From Humulus lupulus (Eukaryota; Streptophyta; Magnoliopsida; Rosales; Cannabaceae), in assembly GCF_963169125.1 (NCBI RefSeq), contig NC_084793.1:225354360-225418359 (forward strand): 64,000 nucleotides of DNA, read 5' to 3'. The notes below the pieces were generated by a model that saw only the letters and a list, made by a program, of their open reading frames with translations, was not told the origin of the DNA and ran no database searches. The position numbers and the translations under genes are program-made. Positions 54,948-63,655 of this stretch are shown here, piece by piece; position 1 is the stretch's first letter; every line of letters begins with the position of its first letter.

Positions 54948-55382
54948 TTACGATGCATGTTTCGTCACGAATTTCAACATTTCTTTGAAGCATCGTCGGG
55001 AAAGAGGAAATAGGTCCATGCAATATTGCAACCGTTGGGGTGTCGGCGAGGACTTCATCATAATTAAAATCAAACAACCCCATGATGCATCTCTTTCATT
55101 CTCAACAAAAATGTTGTGCAATATAATGTATGCATACATAATATCTTTGAGAACATCTCTTTGCCAAAAATGCGTCAATCCTTGTACAATGGCAAAGCGA
55201 GATTGAAGTACTCTGAATGCTCGTTCAACATCTTTGCATACAACTTCATTATGCATAGTCATATTTTCCAACCCCACATCACCATGTGCAGGTTGGGTTT
55301 CAAGGACATATGTGGATGGTGTTTCAAGATTCAAATCATTACTAGACTTTTCCATAATTGGCTTATAATTTCTTGAAACCAT
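54948..55382 (-). pseudogene. PIF/Harbinger transposase C-terminal remnant
   Basis: The 144-residue frame has CKDVERAFRVLQSRFAIVQG, LTHFWQRDVLKDIMYAYIIL and HNIFVENERDAS. In the family, VERAFGVLQ-R-AI followed by a Trp-rich block and ACIILHNMIVEDE is the C-terminal end of the DDE nuclease domain (HARBI1-like); the E in VERAF is the third catalytic acid. The N-terminal catalytic domain with the two Asp residues is absent. The first 40 residues (MVSRNYKPIMEKSSNDLNLE) are not recognised and may be joined by an internal deletion. The frame is open to SRRCFKEMLKFVTKHAS. It may be domesticated, but more simply is an internally deleted transposon. Confidence 0.75.
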
Positions 55383-55880
55383 TTCAGGTTAGTGTAGGAA
55401 AGGCATATGAAAGACATATGCTAGTAAATTTCCTAGTTTGAAGAATGGAGCATGTCGGGGTGTCTCGAAATAGCAAAAACTTAGGCAAGGGAAGGAGGAC
55501 ATGAGATAATTTTTAGAATTTTAAAAAAATTGGTTAACTTGAAAATATTGAAATTTTGGATTTTGGAGGCTGGTACATGGGGAATTTGATAAATTTGGAT
55601 TTTGGGGTTGGTATTTGGAGAATTTGATGAATTTTTGAAAAAATTGAAAATATTGAAAATTTGGATTTCGGGGGTTTGTAGATAGAGAATTTTGAAAATG
55701 TATTTAATAAAAAAATAAATTTAGGTATATTGAAAATTTTGTAGAAGAATATATGAAATCATGTGAAAAATGAATGAAATTTATGAGTATTTATAGAAGT
55801 AAAAAAAGAAATAATATTTTTTTTAAAATAAAAACACTCCAACGGTCTTTTTAACTATTAGTTTAAAGTTTTTTAATGTA
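55383..55880 (-). other. Probable upstream region of the Harbinger-derived copy
   Basis: On the minus strand TATAAATACTCATAAATTTC lies near 55795, a TATA-like box, and CCAACGGT occurs at 55838-55845. Such motifs are common ahead of plant PIF/Harbinger transposase genes. Below it a short frame (MSSFPCLSFCYFETPRHAPF) ends in a stop. The assignment rests on motif memory and is weak. Confidence 0.35.
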
Positions 55881-56777
55881 TTATATACATATAAACGTTG
55901 CCACCTTTTGCTTTCGGTCTTTAAACGTTATATGTGTCCTTTTCTTATAAAAACAAGAAGAGAAATAAGAATATAAATCAATATATATAAGAAATATAAT
56001 ATACATATATATCCACATAACAAAAAAAAATGTGATATATATATATATTAATAAAGATAATGTGTTGAGAGGTTTTGATTCAAGTGTAGATAAAAAAAAT
56101 TTAAAAAGAGAGAGAGCGAGAAATTGAAATAGGTGAGAAAAATTAGGGGAGTTATCTCCACTCACCTATTTCTCTCTTCCCACTTCTCCATTTATTTAAA
56201 CAAGTTATAAAAACAGTTTTAACTACAAGACTCTCTATAAATAAAAAATGAGGAGAAGAAAAAAAAAGATTGACATTTTGCATAAGGAAAGAAACAGAGA
56301 AAAAAAATCAAATCACAGTATTTCTTCAAATTGCTCAAAGTTTCACAGGTAAATATATATCCCTAAATTTCTTTTTCTTCCCTGACTTTCTCTTGCTCCA
56401 TCATGAAATGCACTCATTCCATCCCAAAAAAATTAATGGATGCACTGATTCTTAAATCCAAGATGAAAGAAACTCTTGAATAATTGAAAATTTTAATTAT
56501 TTGATGAGGCAAAGTTCAAAATAGATTTCATGTTTGTGATGGATTAACAAAAAAAATTGATTCGGTATATATATATAAATTGTATGTGACAAATAAAAGA
56601 GTATGTATATATCCGAGTACTTGAAATCTATCATATATATATATAAAAAGGTTAATGTATTTAACTTGGTGCATATACTCACTGCCATACATAAACGTGA
56701 TCAGGCCAAGACAAATCCAATTCATGGTGACTATATGTATATATATGTTAAATTTGATATATATATCATATCTATAT
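55881..56777. other. AT-rich DNA with promoter-like signals
   Basis: No gene is supported. A 12-bp inverted repeat GAAATAGGTGAG / CTCACCTATTTC (56126-56137 and 56161-56172) is followed by TATAAATA at 56236 and then CAG|GTAAAT at 56346-56354, an arrangement like a plant promoter, short 5' exon and splice donor on the plus strand. The copia at 56778 lies 430 bp after this donor. No downstream exon was found. Confidence 0.3.
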
Positions 56778-56989
56778 AGTTGAGATTGATGAAAATGAGC
56801 TGTGAAATGATTCACACACTCTTTGTGATATTTATTGATCAGTAAAATGATACAACAATCATAACAGAATTCTGTTATATCAAAAGGAAAGTTGTGAAAG
56901 AGTAACAACTCTTCCTAACCGCACAGCTCTATAACTGAAAAACTAACTGAAAAATGACAGCCTGTACTAACTAACATCCTTCACTAATA
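56778..56989 (-). repeat. Ale copia 3' LTR
   Basis: 212 bp. Starts AGTTGAGATTG on the plus strand and ends TTCACTAATA. Three substitutions from the copy at 61399-61610. Confidence 0.93.
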
Positions 56990-59375
56990 CCCCCCCCCCC
57001 CCCCCCCTCAAGCTATACTTGGAATGCTCCAAGTAAAGCTTGTTACAAAGAAATTTAAATCGAGGAGAAGATAAAGGCTTAGTAAACAAGTCTGTTGTTT
57101 GATCCGCTGTAGGTATATAACAAACTTCAAGTTTGTTCTGAGCAACTTGATCCCTAATGTAGTGAACATCAAGCTCAATGTGCTTAGTTCTTGTATGGAA
57201 AACAGGATTCAAGGCAAGAGCTTGAGCACTCTGATTATCACACCATAAGACAGGAGGTGTTTTGTGAAGAGTAATGCCCAGTTCAGTCAAGAGAGAACTA
57301 ATCCATACAAGCTCAGTGGCTGCAAAAGCAAGAGCTCTATACTCAGATTCTGTGGACGATCGAGCTACTGCTCTTTGCTTTCTAGAGCTCCAATTAACCA
57401 GATTTCCACCAAGAAAGATACAAAAACCACTTGTGGATTTCCTGTCATCGAGACTAGATGCCCAGTCTGCATCAGAATATCCCTCAAGATTGAGCAAAGT
57501 AGATGGTCTAAAATGCAGCCCAAGATGTGGAGTCCCTTTAATGTACCTCAGAACCCTTTTACATGCATTCCAATGATTGACAGTAGGTGACTTGAGATAT
57601 TGACTCAATTTGTTGACTGAATAAGCAATATCAGGCCTTGTCAATGTGAGATATTGTAGAGCTCCTATGGTGCTCCTATACATCTCTGGTTTGTCTAGAA
57701 GAGGACTATCATCCTGAGACAACTTGTTGGCCAATATCATTGGAGTATTGCATTCTTTAGCATCTTCAAAGCTGGTTTTGTTCAAAAGATCTGTAGCATA
57801 TTTGGACTGTGTCAAATAGATCCCTGATTTGTTTCTGTAGGCTTCGAATCTCAGGAAGTAACTAACAGAACCAAGAGATTTGAGAGCAAACTTTGTATGT
57901 AGGTCTGTAATCAACCTTGTTATTGCATTCGAATCAGCACCTGTTATCAAGAGATCATCCACATAGACAAGGACAAGCAACAATGAACCCTGCTGATGTT
58001 TGTAAAACAAAGAAGTATCAGATACTGAAACTGTAAATCCCCAAGTGATTAAAGTGCTTTTTAAGGTGTCAAACCAAGCCCTTGGTGCTTGTTTTAGACC
58101 ATAAAGAGATTTATTTAGCTGACACACATAATCTGGTTTGGAGGGATCTTCATACCCCTGTGGCTGCTGCATATACACCTTCTCCTTTAATTGACCATTC
58201 AAAAAGGCATTATTTACATCTATTTGTTGAATGTCCCAATCATAGGTGACAGCTAAGGAGAAAATTATCTTTATAGCATAAGCTTTTATAACAGGACTAA
58301 AGGTATTTTGAAAATCCAAACCTGGAGCCTGTTGAAAACCTCTTACCACCAGCCGAGCTTTGAATTTATCAAGGGATCCATCTTTGTTGTATTTGGTTCT
58401 GAAGATCCATTTATTTGTGAGGATATTCATATCAGGAGAACGGGGAACCAGGACATACGTTTTCTTCCTTATTAGTGCCATATTCTCATGATCCATGGCC
58501 TGTTTCCAATGAGGCAAAGAAAGTGCATGTTTGACAATTCGAGGTTCCTCATATATCTGCTGTTGCGATGTTGTAACAAGGAAAACTTTGGGTTTGTAAA
58601 TACCAGATTTTGATCTGGTTTGCATTGGATGACCCTGAGGTAAAGGTGGAGGAGAAGGAGATATATGTGTAGTAGGAATGACCACTTCTTCTGTAGTTAA
58701 AGAAGCGGCATTTGGAACAGGTGGCTCAGGAACAATGCTTGCTGCGGAAGATGACTCATCTGATTGGTTAACAGTATGATGAGAAGAAGATGAGACAGAT
58801 GGAGTGGTGTGTTGAGCATCTGAAGTGAAACTTATTGAACCAAACTGAATTGGAGGAAAATTATCAGATGTAGACACAGGAGGAATAACAAAAGCTGGTG
58901 CAAGCAAATTGTTGTAATTGACCTGTTTTAGTGGAGTGGAAAACAGAGTAGAATAGGGAAACTCTTTTTCATTAAAATTGACACTTCTAGCAATGTAAAT
59001 TCGACCTGAGGAGTGTAAACATCTATAGCCTTTATGGAAAGGACTATATCCAAGGAAGACACATTTTGATGTTTTGAATTGAAACTTATGTTGATTGTAA
59101 GGTCTGAGGAATGGAAAATAGGCACATCCAAAAGTTTTCAAAAAATTATAGTCTGGTATAGTACCATAGAGACACTGGAAAGGAGATTTATAATCATTGA
59201 CAACTGTTGGTAACCTGTTTATGAGATAGACAGCAGACACACATGCATCCCACCATAAATTTAATGGCATTTTGGCTTGTGCTAACAATGTTAAACCCAT
59301 TTCAGTAACATGCCTATGTTTTCTCTCTACTCTACCTTGTTGTTGGTGAGTATGAGGACAAGGATGCCTAAACAA
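56967..59375 (-). CDS. Ale copia integrase C-terminus, RT and RNase H (802 aa)
   Basis: A single long frame, unbroken. Residues 1-60: THQQQGRVERKHRHVTEMGL, with the third catalytic acid of integrase. Residues 60-290: integrase C-terminal domain (FQFKTSKCVFLGYSPFHKGY) and a Ser/Pro-rich linker. Residues 300-545: RT, with NKWIFRTKYNKDGSLDKFKA, QQIDVNNAFLNGQLKEKVYM, SLYGLKQAPRAWFDTLKSTL and the catalytic YVDDLLITG. Residues 640-780: RNase H, with YSDADWASSLDDRKSTSGFC, RSSTESEYRALAFAATELVW and LWCDNQSAQALALNPVFHTR. The last residues (LRGGGGGVLVKDVS) come from the polypurine tract and LTR. The start Met is internal; a frameshift at about 59370 separates it from the upstream frame. Confidence 0.93.
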   Translation of the reverse strand: MFRHPCPHTHQQQGRVERKHRHVTEMGLTLLAQAKMPLNLWWDACVSAVYLINRLPTVVNDYKSPFQCLYGTIPDYNFLKTFGCAYFPFLRPYNQHKFQFKTSKCVFLGYSPFHKGYRCLHSSGRIYIARSVNFNEKEFPYSTLFSTPLKQVNYNNLLAPAFVIPPVSTSDNFPPIQFGSISFTSDAQHTTPSVSSSSHHTVNQSDESSSAASIVPEPPVPNAASLTTEEVVIPTTHISPSPPPLPQGHPMQTRSKSGIYKPKVFLVTTSQQQIYEEPRIVKHALSLPHWKQAMDHENMALIRKKTYVLVPRSPDMNILTNKWIFRTKYNKDGSLDKFKARLVVRGFQQAPGLDFQNTFSPVIKAYAIKIIFSLAVTYDWDIQQIDVNNAFLNGQLKEKVYMQQPQGYEDPSKPDYVCQLNKSLYGLKQAPRAWFDTLKSTLITWGFTVSVSDTSLFYKHQQGSLLLVLVYVDDLLITGADSNAITRLITDLHTKFALKSLGSVSYFLRFEAYRNKSGIYLTQSKYATDLLNKTSFEDAKECNTPMILANKLSQDDSPLLDKPEMYRSTIGALQYLTLTRPDIAYSVNKLSQYLKSPTVNHWNACKRVLRYIKGTPHLGLHFRPSTLLNLEGYSDADWASSLDDRKSTSGFCIFLGGNLVNWSSRKQRAVARSSTESEYRALAFAATELVWISSLLTELGITLHKTPPVLWCDNQSAQALALNPVFHTRTKHIELDVHYIRDQVAQNKLEVCYIPTADQTTDLFTKPLSSPRFKFLCNKLYLEHSKYSLRGGGGGVLVKDVS
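56990..57007 (-). promoter_or_regulatory. Homopolymer polypurine tract
   Basis: Eighteen C on the plus strand, so 18 G on the minus strand, directly next to the 3' LTR. It is also read in frame as the Gly run near the end of RNase H. Confidence 0.85.
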
Positions 59376-60345
59376 GATGCCTAATTTTTGTAAAAGTGGT
59401 TGTAACTTTCTGTACTCCCCACCCCCAATCAGTTTGGAGGCCCTTTATAGTGGTATCAAACTGTTTTTCTACAAAGGTTCTAAATGTTAAAAAAATGGGA
59501 TAGGCATCAGTTTTGTTCTTCATTGGATAAATCCAGCTATATTTGGTAAAATCATCTACAAACAGTATATAAAACTTGTATCCTTCAGCAGTGACATTTT
59601 GGGAAGGACCCCAAACATCTGAATGTATAAGTTGTAATGGCTGAGTAGTTTTTAGAGAAGAACTACTAAAATGCATTAAATGATTTTTCCCAAATTGGCA
59701 GGCATCACAGAATGTTAAATCAGATTTAGAAAACTTTGTATTTATTGATTTGAGAACCTTTGTAAGGATTACAGAGGAAGGGTGGCCAAGTCTATTGTGC
59801 CAAAGTGTAGCAATACAGTTTGAATTATTACATGAAACAGAAGAGGAATGAGAAAAATTACAATTTGTTTTATTTGAGGTATTGGAAGTACTTAAATGCA
59901 CAGTAGGTGGATGCAGTGTGGAAATGACTCGAGAAGAGGCAATGGTTGAATGACTGGATGATGGAAAAGAGAGCTTGTATAGACCTTGATTAAGAGTGCC
60001 TTGCAGAAGGACCTGTCTCGTGATCTTATCAATGATAAAACAGAGATTAGTATCAAATTCAATGACAGCATTGTTGTCTGCACAGAATTGAGAAATGCTA
60101 ATAAGATTTTTATGAATAGCAGGGACATGTAAGACACTCTTTAGAACCAAGATTTTAGAACAAGGAAGAAAGCTATTTCCAATGGCAGAGATGAAAAGAG
60201 AAGCACCATTACCTACAGTCAATTTTCCTTTCCCTTTGTAGTCGATTTTATCAGTGAGCACAGCAGCATTAGCAGTGACATGGTGGGAGGCACCACTGTC
60301 CAGGTACCATTGTGGATCGTTCACTGTTGAAGCAGTAGCCAACAT
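59368..60345 (-). CDS. Ale copia protease and integrase N-terminal half (325 aa)
   Basis: Protease at residues 10-110: PQWYLDSGASHHVTANAAVL (D-S-G intact), KGKLTVGNGASLFISAIGNS and LHVPAIHKNLISISQFCADN. GAG-pre-integrase and the HHCC zinc region: TLWHNRLGHPSSVILTKVLK and FCDACQFGKNHLMHF. Integrase core: PLQLIHSDVWGPSQNVTAEG, ILFVDDFTKYSWIYPMKNKT, then QTDWGW with the second Asp, where the frame slips and runs off. The homologous relative continues QTDWGGEY. ATG at 60345 is not the native start; a TAG twelve bases above separates it from gag. Functional if both lesions were absent, as motifs are intact. Confidence 0.92.
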   Translation of the reverse strand: MLATASTVNDPQWYLDSGASHHVTANAAVLTDKIDYKGKGKLTVGNGASLFISAIGNSFLPCSKILVLKSVLHVPAIHKNLISISQFCADNNAVIEFDTNLCFIIDKITRQVLLQGTLNQGLYKLSFPSSSHSTIASSRVISTLHPPTVHLSTSNTSNKTNCNFSHSSSVSCNNSNCIATLWHNRLGHPSSVILTKVLKSINTKFSKSDLTFCDACQFGKNHLMHFSSSSLKTTQPLQLIHSDVWGPSQNVTAEGYKFYILFVDDFTKYSWIYPMKNKTDAYPIFLTFRTFVEKQFDTTIKGLQTDWGWGVQKVTTTFTKIRHLV

Positions 60346-60357
60346 AGCCTGTGGTTC

Positions 60358-61328
60358 CTAAGGAGGTGACTCAGTTGGATTTGAACTACCTTCTCCTTGG
60401 TAGCTTAGATCAAATCGATGATAACATTTTAAAGATGTGTGTCCAGATCGACCACAGACTTGGCAAACAGGACGATTTCCTCCACGATTGTTGAAGTGTC
60501 GACCTCCACGTCCTCTAGCAGAGCCACGACCATGACTGTTATTGCTGGAATTGTATGGTGATGGAGGTCCTTTTTTGTTTGCAACAACATAGTTTTGGCA
60601 GTTGGATTTTGCAGATCCAAAGCAGCAATGGATGACATTTGTTCGATCCTGAGTTCTTGAGTTTGGAGCAAGAACTGAACATCTTGTAATGTGATTGTTT
60701 CTTTGGAGGTTAGAGTGACAATGGCTGAATCATACTCGCTGCCTAGTCCTCCAAGAATGTACAAGATTAGCTCATCATCAGTGATTGGATGGCCAGCAGC
60801 CATCAACGCATCACCGAGACACCTCATTTTGAGGATGTATTCATCAATAGGTGTAGATCCTTTCTTTGTTGATTGAAGCAGGCCTCGAAGTTGCAGAATT
60901 CGTGCTCTAGAAGTGTTTGAGAAAAGTTGGAGAAGAACGTGCCAAAGTTCTGCAGAGGACTCACACCGTGCAACATGGCCAAGCATGCCTTCAGAGATCG
61001 AATTGAACAGCCAGCTCAACAGAAACTGATCGAGACGCAACCAATCAGCTAATTCTGGATTTGGAAGGAATCTTGATTCATCAGATGGATCGATTATGGT
61101 GGCAGGAGGTCGTGGACGAGTACCAGTAAGAAATCCTTCGAGCTGATGTGCACGGACAGTAGACAGAACCTGAGATCGCCAGTAGAAAAAGTTGTTTCGA
61201 TCGAGACGAAGATTGAGAGGCACGATATGATTTGGAATCACTTGCACAGCAGGAACATGAAGAGCATTGGTGGTAGCAGAAGAGGAGGATCCTTCAGGCC
61301 TAAGATCATCAGCAGAAGAAGACGCCAT
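60358..61328 (-). pseudogene. Ale copia gag
   Basis: Start at the ATG at 61328 (MASSSADDLRPEGSSSSATT), the first Met after the primer site; the longer open frame from the LTR is read-through. The core has LNLRLDRNNFFYWRSQVLST, HQLEGFLTGTRPRPPATIID, WLFNSISEGMLGHVARCESS and ARILQLRGLLQSTKKGSTPI, typical of the Ale/Retrofit gag. Near 60600 one base change shifts the frame; the correct continuation is NYVVANKKGPPSPY, an Arg/Gly-rich stretch (GRGSARGRGGRHFNNRGGNR) and the zinc knuckle CQVCGRSGHTSLKC (C-x2-C-x4-H-x4-C), then a stop at about 60357. Confidence 0.9.
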
Positions 61329-61386
61329 GAGAGACTGCTTCAAGAACTCGATGCAAGCAAAGAAAGGAAAAAAAATGAACCAGAAA

Positions 61387-61398
61387 GCTCTGATACCA
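61387..61398 (-). promoter_or_regulatory. Ale copia primer-binding site
   Basis: TGGTATCAGAGC on the minus strand, with no spacer to the LTR end at 61399. Confidence 0.95.
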
Positions 61399-61610
61399 AG
61401 TTGAGATTGATGAAAATGAGCTGTGAAATGATTCACACACTCTTTGTTATATTTATTGATCAGTAAAATGATACAACAATCATAACAGAATTCTGTTATA
61501 TCAAAAGGAAAGCTGTGAAAGAGTAACAACTCTTCCTAACCGCACAACTCTATAACTGAAAAACTAACTGAAAAATGACAGCCTGTACTAACTAACATCC
61601 TTCACTAATA
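61399..61610 (-). repeat. Ale copia 5' LTR
   Basis: 212 bp, AGTTGAGATTG...TTCACTAATA on the plus strand, followed by TATAT at 61611. Confidence 0.93.
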
Positions 61611-61615
61611 TATAT

Positions 61616-63542
61616 AAAATCGTGACTCATTGGTAAGAAAAAAAAATCAAAGTTTATCATATATCAATTGCGCACATGTGTATCAAATTTGAAACCAAAT
61701 CCCAAAGTCTTAAATCAAACCATTAAAGCAAAATTTAAGAGATATGTGCATATGAGTATTAAATTTAGAACCAAAAACATATATGTATGTTTTCAGTTTT
61801 GTGAACAGTCGAATTTATATGAGCAAAACTCGAAACGAATATATATATATGACGTGGAGAAAGATACTGTGTGTATATGATACCTTAAAAAAAATATGTA
61901 TCATGCATATACAGTATATACATACAAGGAGCTTACTTTGAGGATGAAAAAAAGTTGTGTGTATGCTCTATCAAAGAATGATAGCTTATTATAACTCTTA
62001 CTTTATCTCTGTAAAGCTATTAAATAGACTCATAGTGATTTGCTATACCAAGTCACTATGTTACCATATCAACATAATGGTTACTACACATGGATAATTA
62101 CTTTAATATTAACTATTAGATTAAAATCAATGATCCATATTTATAGTTGTTAATTAATATTTCTAAAAATCAATTTGATTTTTTTTTAATTTTTGAAAAG
62201 GCTACCTAATTATATGGCAGTCGCATATTTATTAAATTAAATAATTAAAAAAATCTTATTTAAGCATTATATATGAAAATTCAAAATTAATGTAGAATTT
62301 TTTTTTACTTGTTGGTGACTTGCTATACCAAGTCACTATGTTACCATATCATCATAATTACTAGTACTCATCTATGAGTAGTAATCATTGAGAAATTTTT
62401 CATATATATATATATATATATATCTCAAATTCGAAACCAAATTAAAATTTGAATTTTAAGATATTTATATTATTTGATAAATTCCAAAACATAAATACAG
62501 TCAGATTTTATCTCAAATTTTTAATTTCAAATTTTAAAGTAAATTTTGAATTTTAAAATAATGATATTATCTTATATAAAATATTATATTTATTCCTAAA
62601 ATTTTTTGGAATATTCAATTCAAATATTGGTCAAATAATCTCTTTATATAGAAAACAAATTCTTGATAATATATATATATAAAGAAATTTCAAGACATAA
62701 AATCATCATAAAAACAATGACAAAATTCTAAAACCATGTAAATGGTATAAATTTTTCAAATCCCAAATGAGTTCATTAACTCATCTCAAGTGATAAAATC
62801 CATATTAAATGGTATCTCAAAGAGGTCATTTATCTCAACAAAAATCCCAAAAGAGGTCTTCGTACTGAAGCATCTCTAAAATAAAAATACCCAAATTTTA
62901 GAATGAGGTTGTCAACTTCAGAAGCTATAAAGTATCACAAATAAATTTTCAACTACATTTGACTTGATTCCTCTAAAGGATACGTAGGTAACTTAGTCAC
63001 TCAAAACTAAATGCAGTCACATAAACCACAAATTTCCAAAACTCTCAAATATCAAACACAACTCTCAAAATTCCATAAAAGGTCTTTCACCTCGGAATTT
63101 TTTCTAACTTCCAAAACACTAAATAATTCAATGATATGGCCATCTACCAGAATTTCATAAATTTCTAAAAATACTATGAATTCCTATGAATGGTCATTTA
63201 CCGAAATTCTTTCACTCATTTTCCAAAATATCTATCTAGAACTACAAGTGACTTGATCCTTCATAAATAGGGTATGTAGACAGCTCAGTTAGTCAAATTT
63301 ACTAAGTGAAGTCGCAATTCCAAATTCATCGTAATTTTCCCAAAATTACACAAGTAATTAACATCATCATAATTGGAATCAAAAGGTTTTCCTTTAAATA
63401 AAATGGGTAGTTATTAAGAGATTATTCTAATAATCTTGGATGGGTCGAACTCAAACTAATAAACTCTTATGCTATAAAATTGGCATAGGTGAAATTGTGT
63501 TTGACGTTAATTTTAATATATTAAATTTGAAATTTTTGTCTA
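61616..63542. other. AT-rich intergenic or LTR-like DNA
   Basis: No coding region is seen. It holds two 38-bp direct repeats (62041 and 62321), a TA microsatellite (62401-62426), and many degenerate ATTTCTAAAA/CAAATTTT words. Part of it, ending GTCTAACA at 63543, could be the LTR of the element starting at the right edge. Its left limit is not visible. Confidence 0.4.
62033..62358. repeat. Pair of direct repeats each with a hairpin
   Basis: TGCTATACCAAGTCACTATG and the following 18 bases are at 62041-62078 and 62321-62358, with one mismatch, 280 bp apart. Just upstream each copy can fold: GTGACTTG / CAAGTCAC with loop CTATAC (62315-62336, perfect), and the first copy with one mismatch. Confidence 0.8.
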
Positions 63543-63550
63543 ACAAGATT

Positions 63551-63572
63551 TTTGGCACGCCCAATGGGACCC
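63551..63572 (+). promoter_or_regulatory. Putative primer-binding site
   Basis: TGGCACGCCCAATGGGACCC follows GTCTAACA by a few bases. It begins TGG after a CA end, as at an LTR/primer-site junction, and such TGGCACGCCC starts are known ahead of gag in some plant gypsy elements. The tRNA is unidentified. Confidence 0.45.
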
Positions 63573-63655
63573 ATTCTCCTTTTCATCTCCAAATATGATG
63601 ATTTTACAAATTAAAAATTTTAGTGCTAACCTTGTTGTTTATATTACAAGGGGAA

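Larger units (their letters stand above)
56778..61610 (-). mobile_element. Ale/Retrofit-type copia element, nearly intact
   Basis: 4.8-kb copia in minus orientation. LTRs of 212 bp (56778-56989 and 61399-61610) differ at three sites. The primer site TGGTATCAGAGC touches the 5' LTR directly, and an 18-G polypurine tract touches the 3' LTR. With these ends the LTR is TATTAG...CAACT, i.e. TA...CT, and flanks are TATAT on both sides (56773-56777 and 61611-61615), although they lie in TA-rich DNA. The coding part has only a few lesions: a gag frameshift near 60600, a TAG at 60357 before protease, and a frameshift in integrase near 59370. Confidence 0.92.

Noticed and set aside
56260..56700. Short frames in AT-rich DNA beside the Ale copia
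   Set aside because: Low-complexity Tyr/Ile/Phe-rich products of TA repeats, partly overlapping the LTR.
57264..57590. Plus-strand frames of about 100 residues
   Set aside because: Antisense to the RNase H and RT of the Ale copia, where motifs are unambiguous.
61329..61529. Extended N-terminus of the Ale gag beginning inside the LTR
   Set aside because: The stretch is LTR and primer-site sequence read through; the Met at 61328 starts the recognisable gag.
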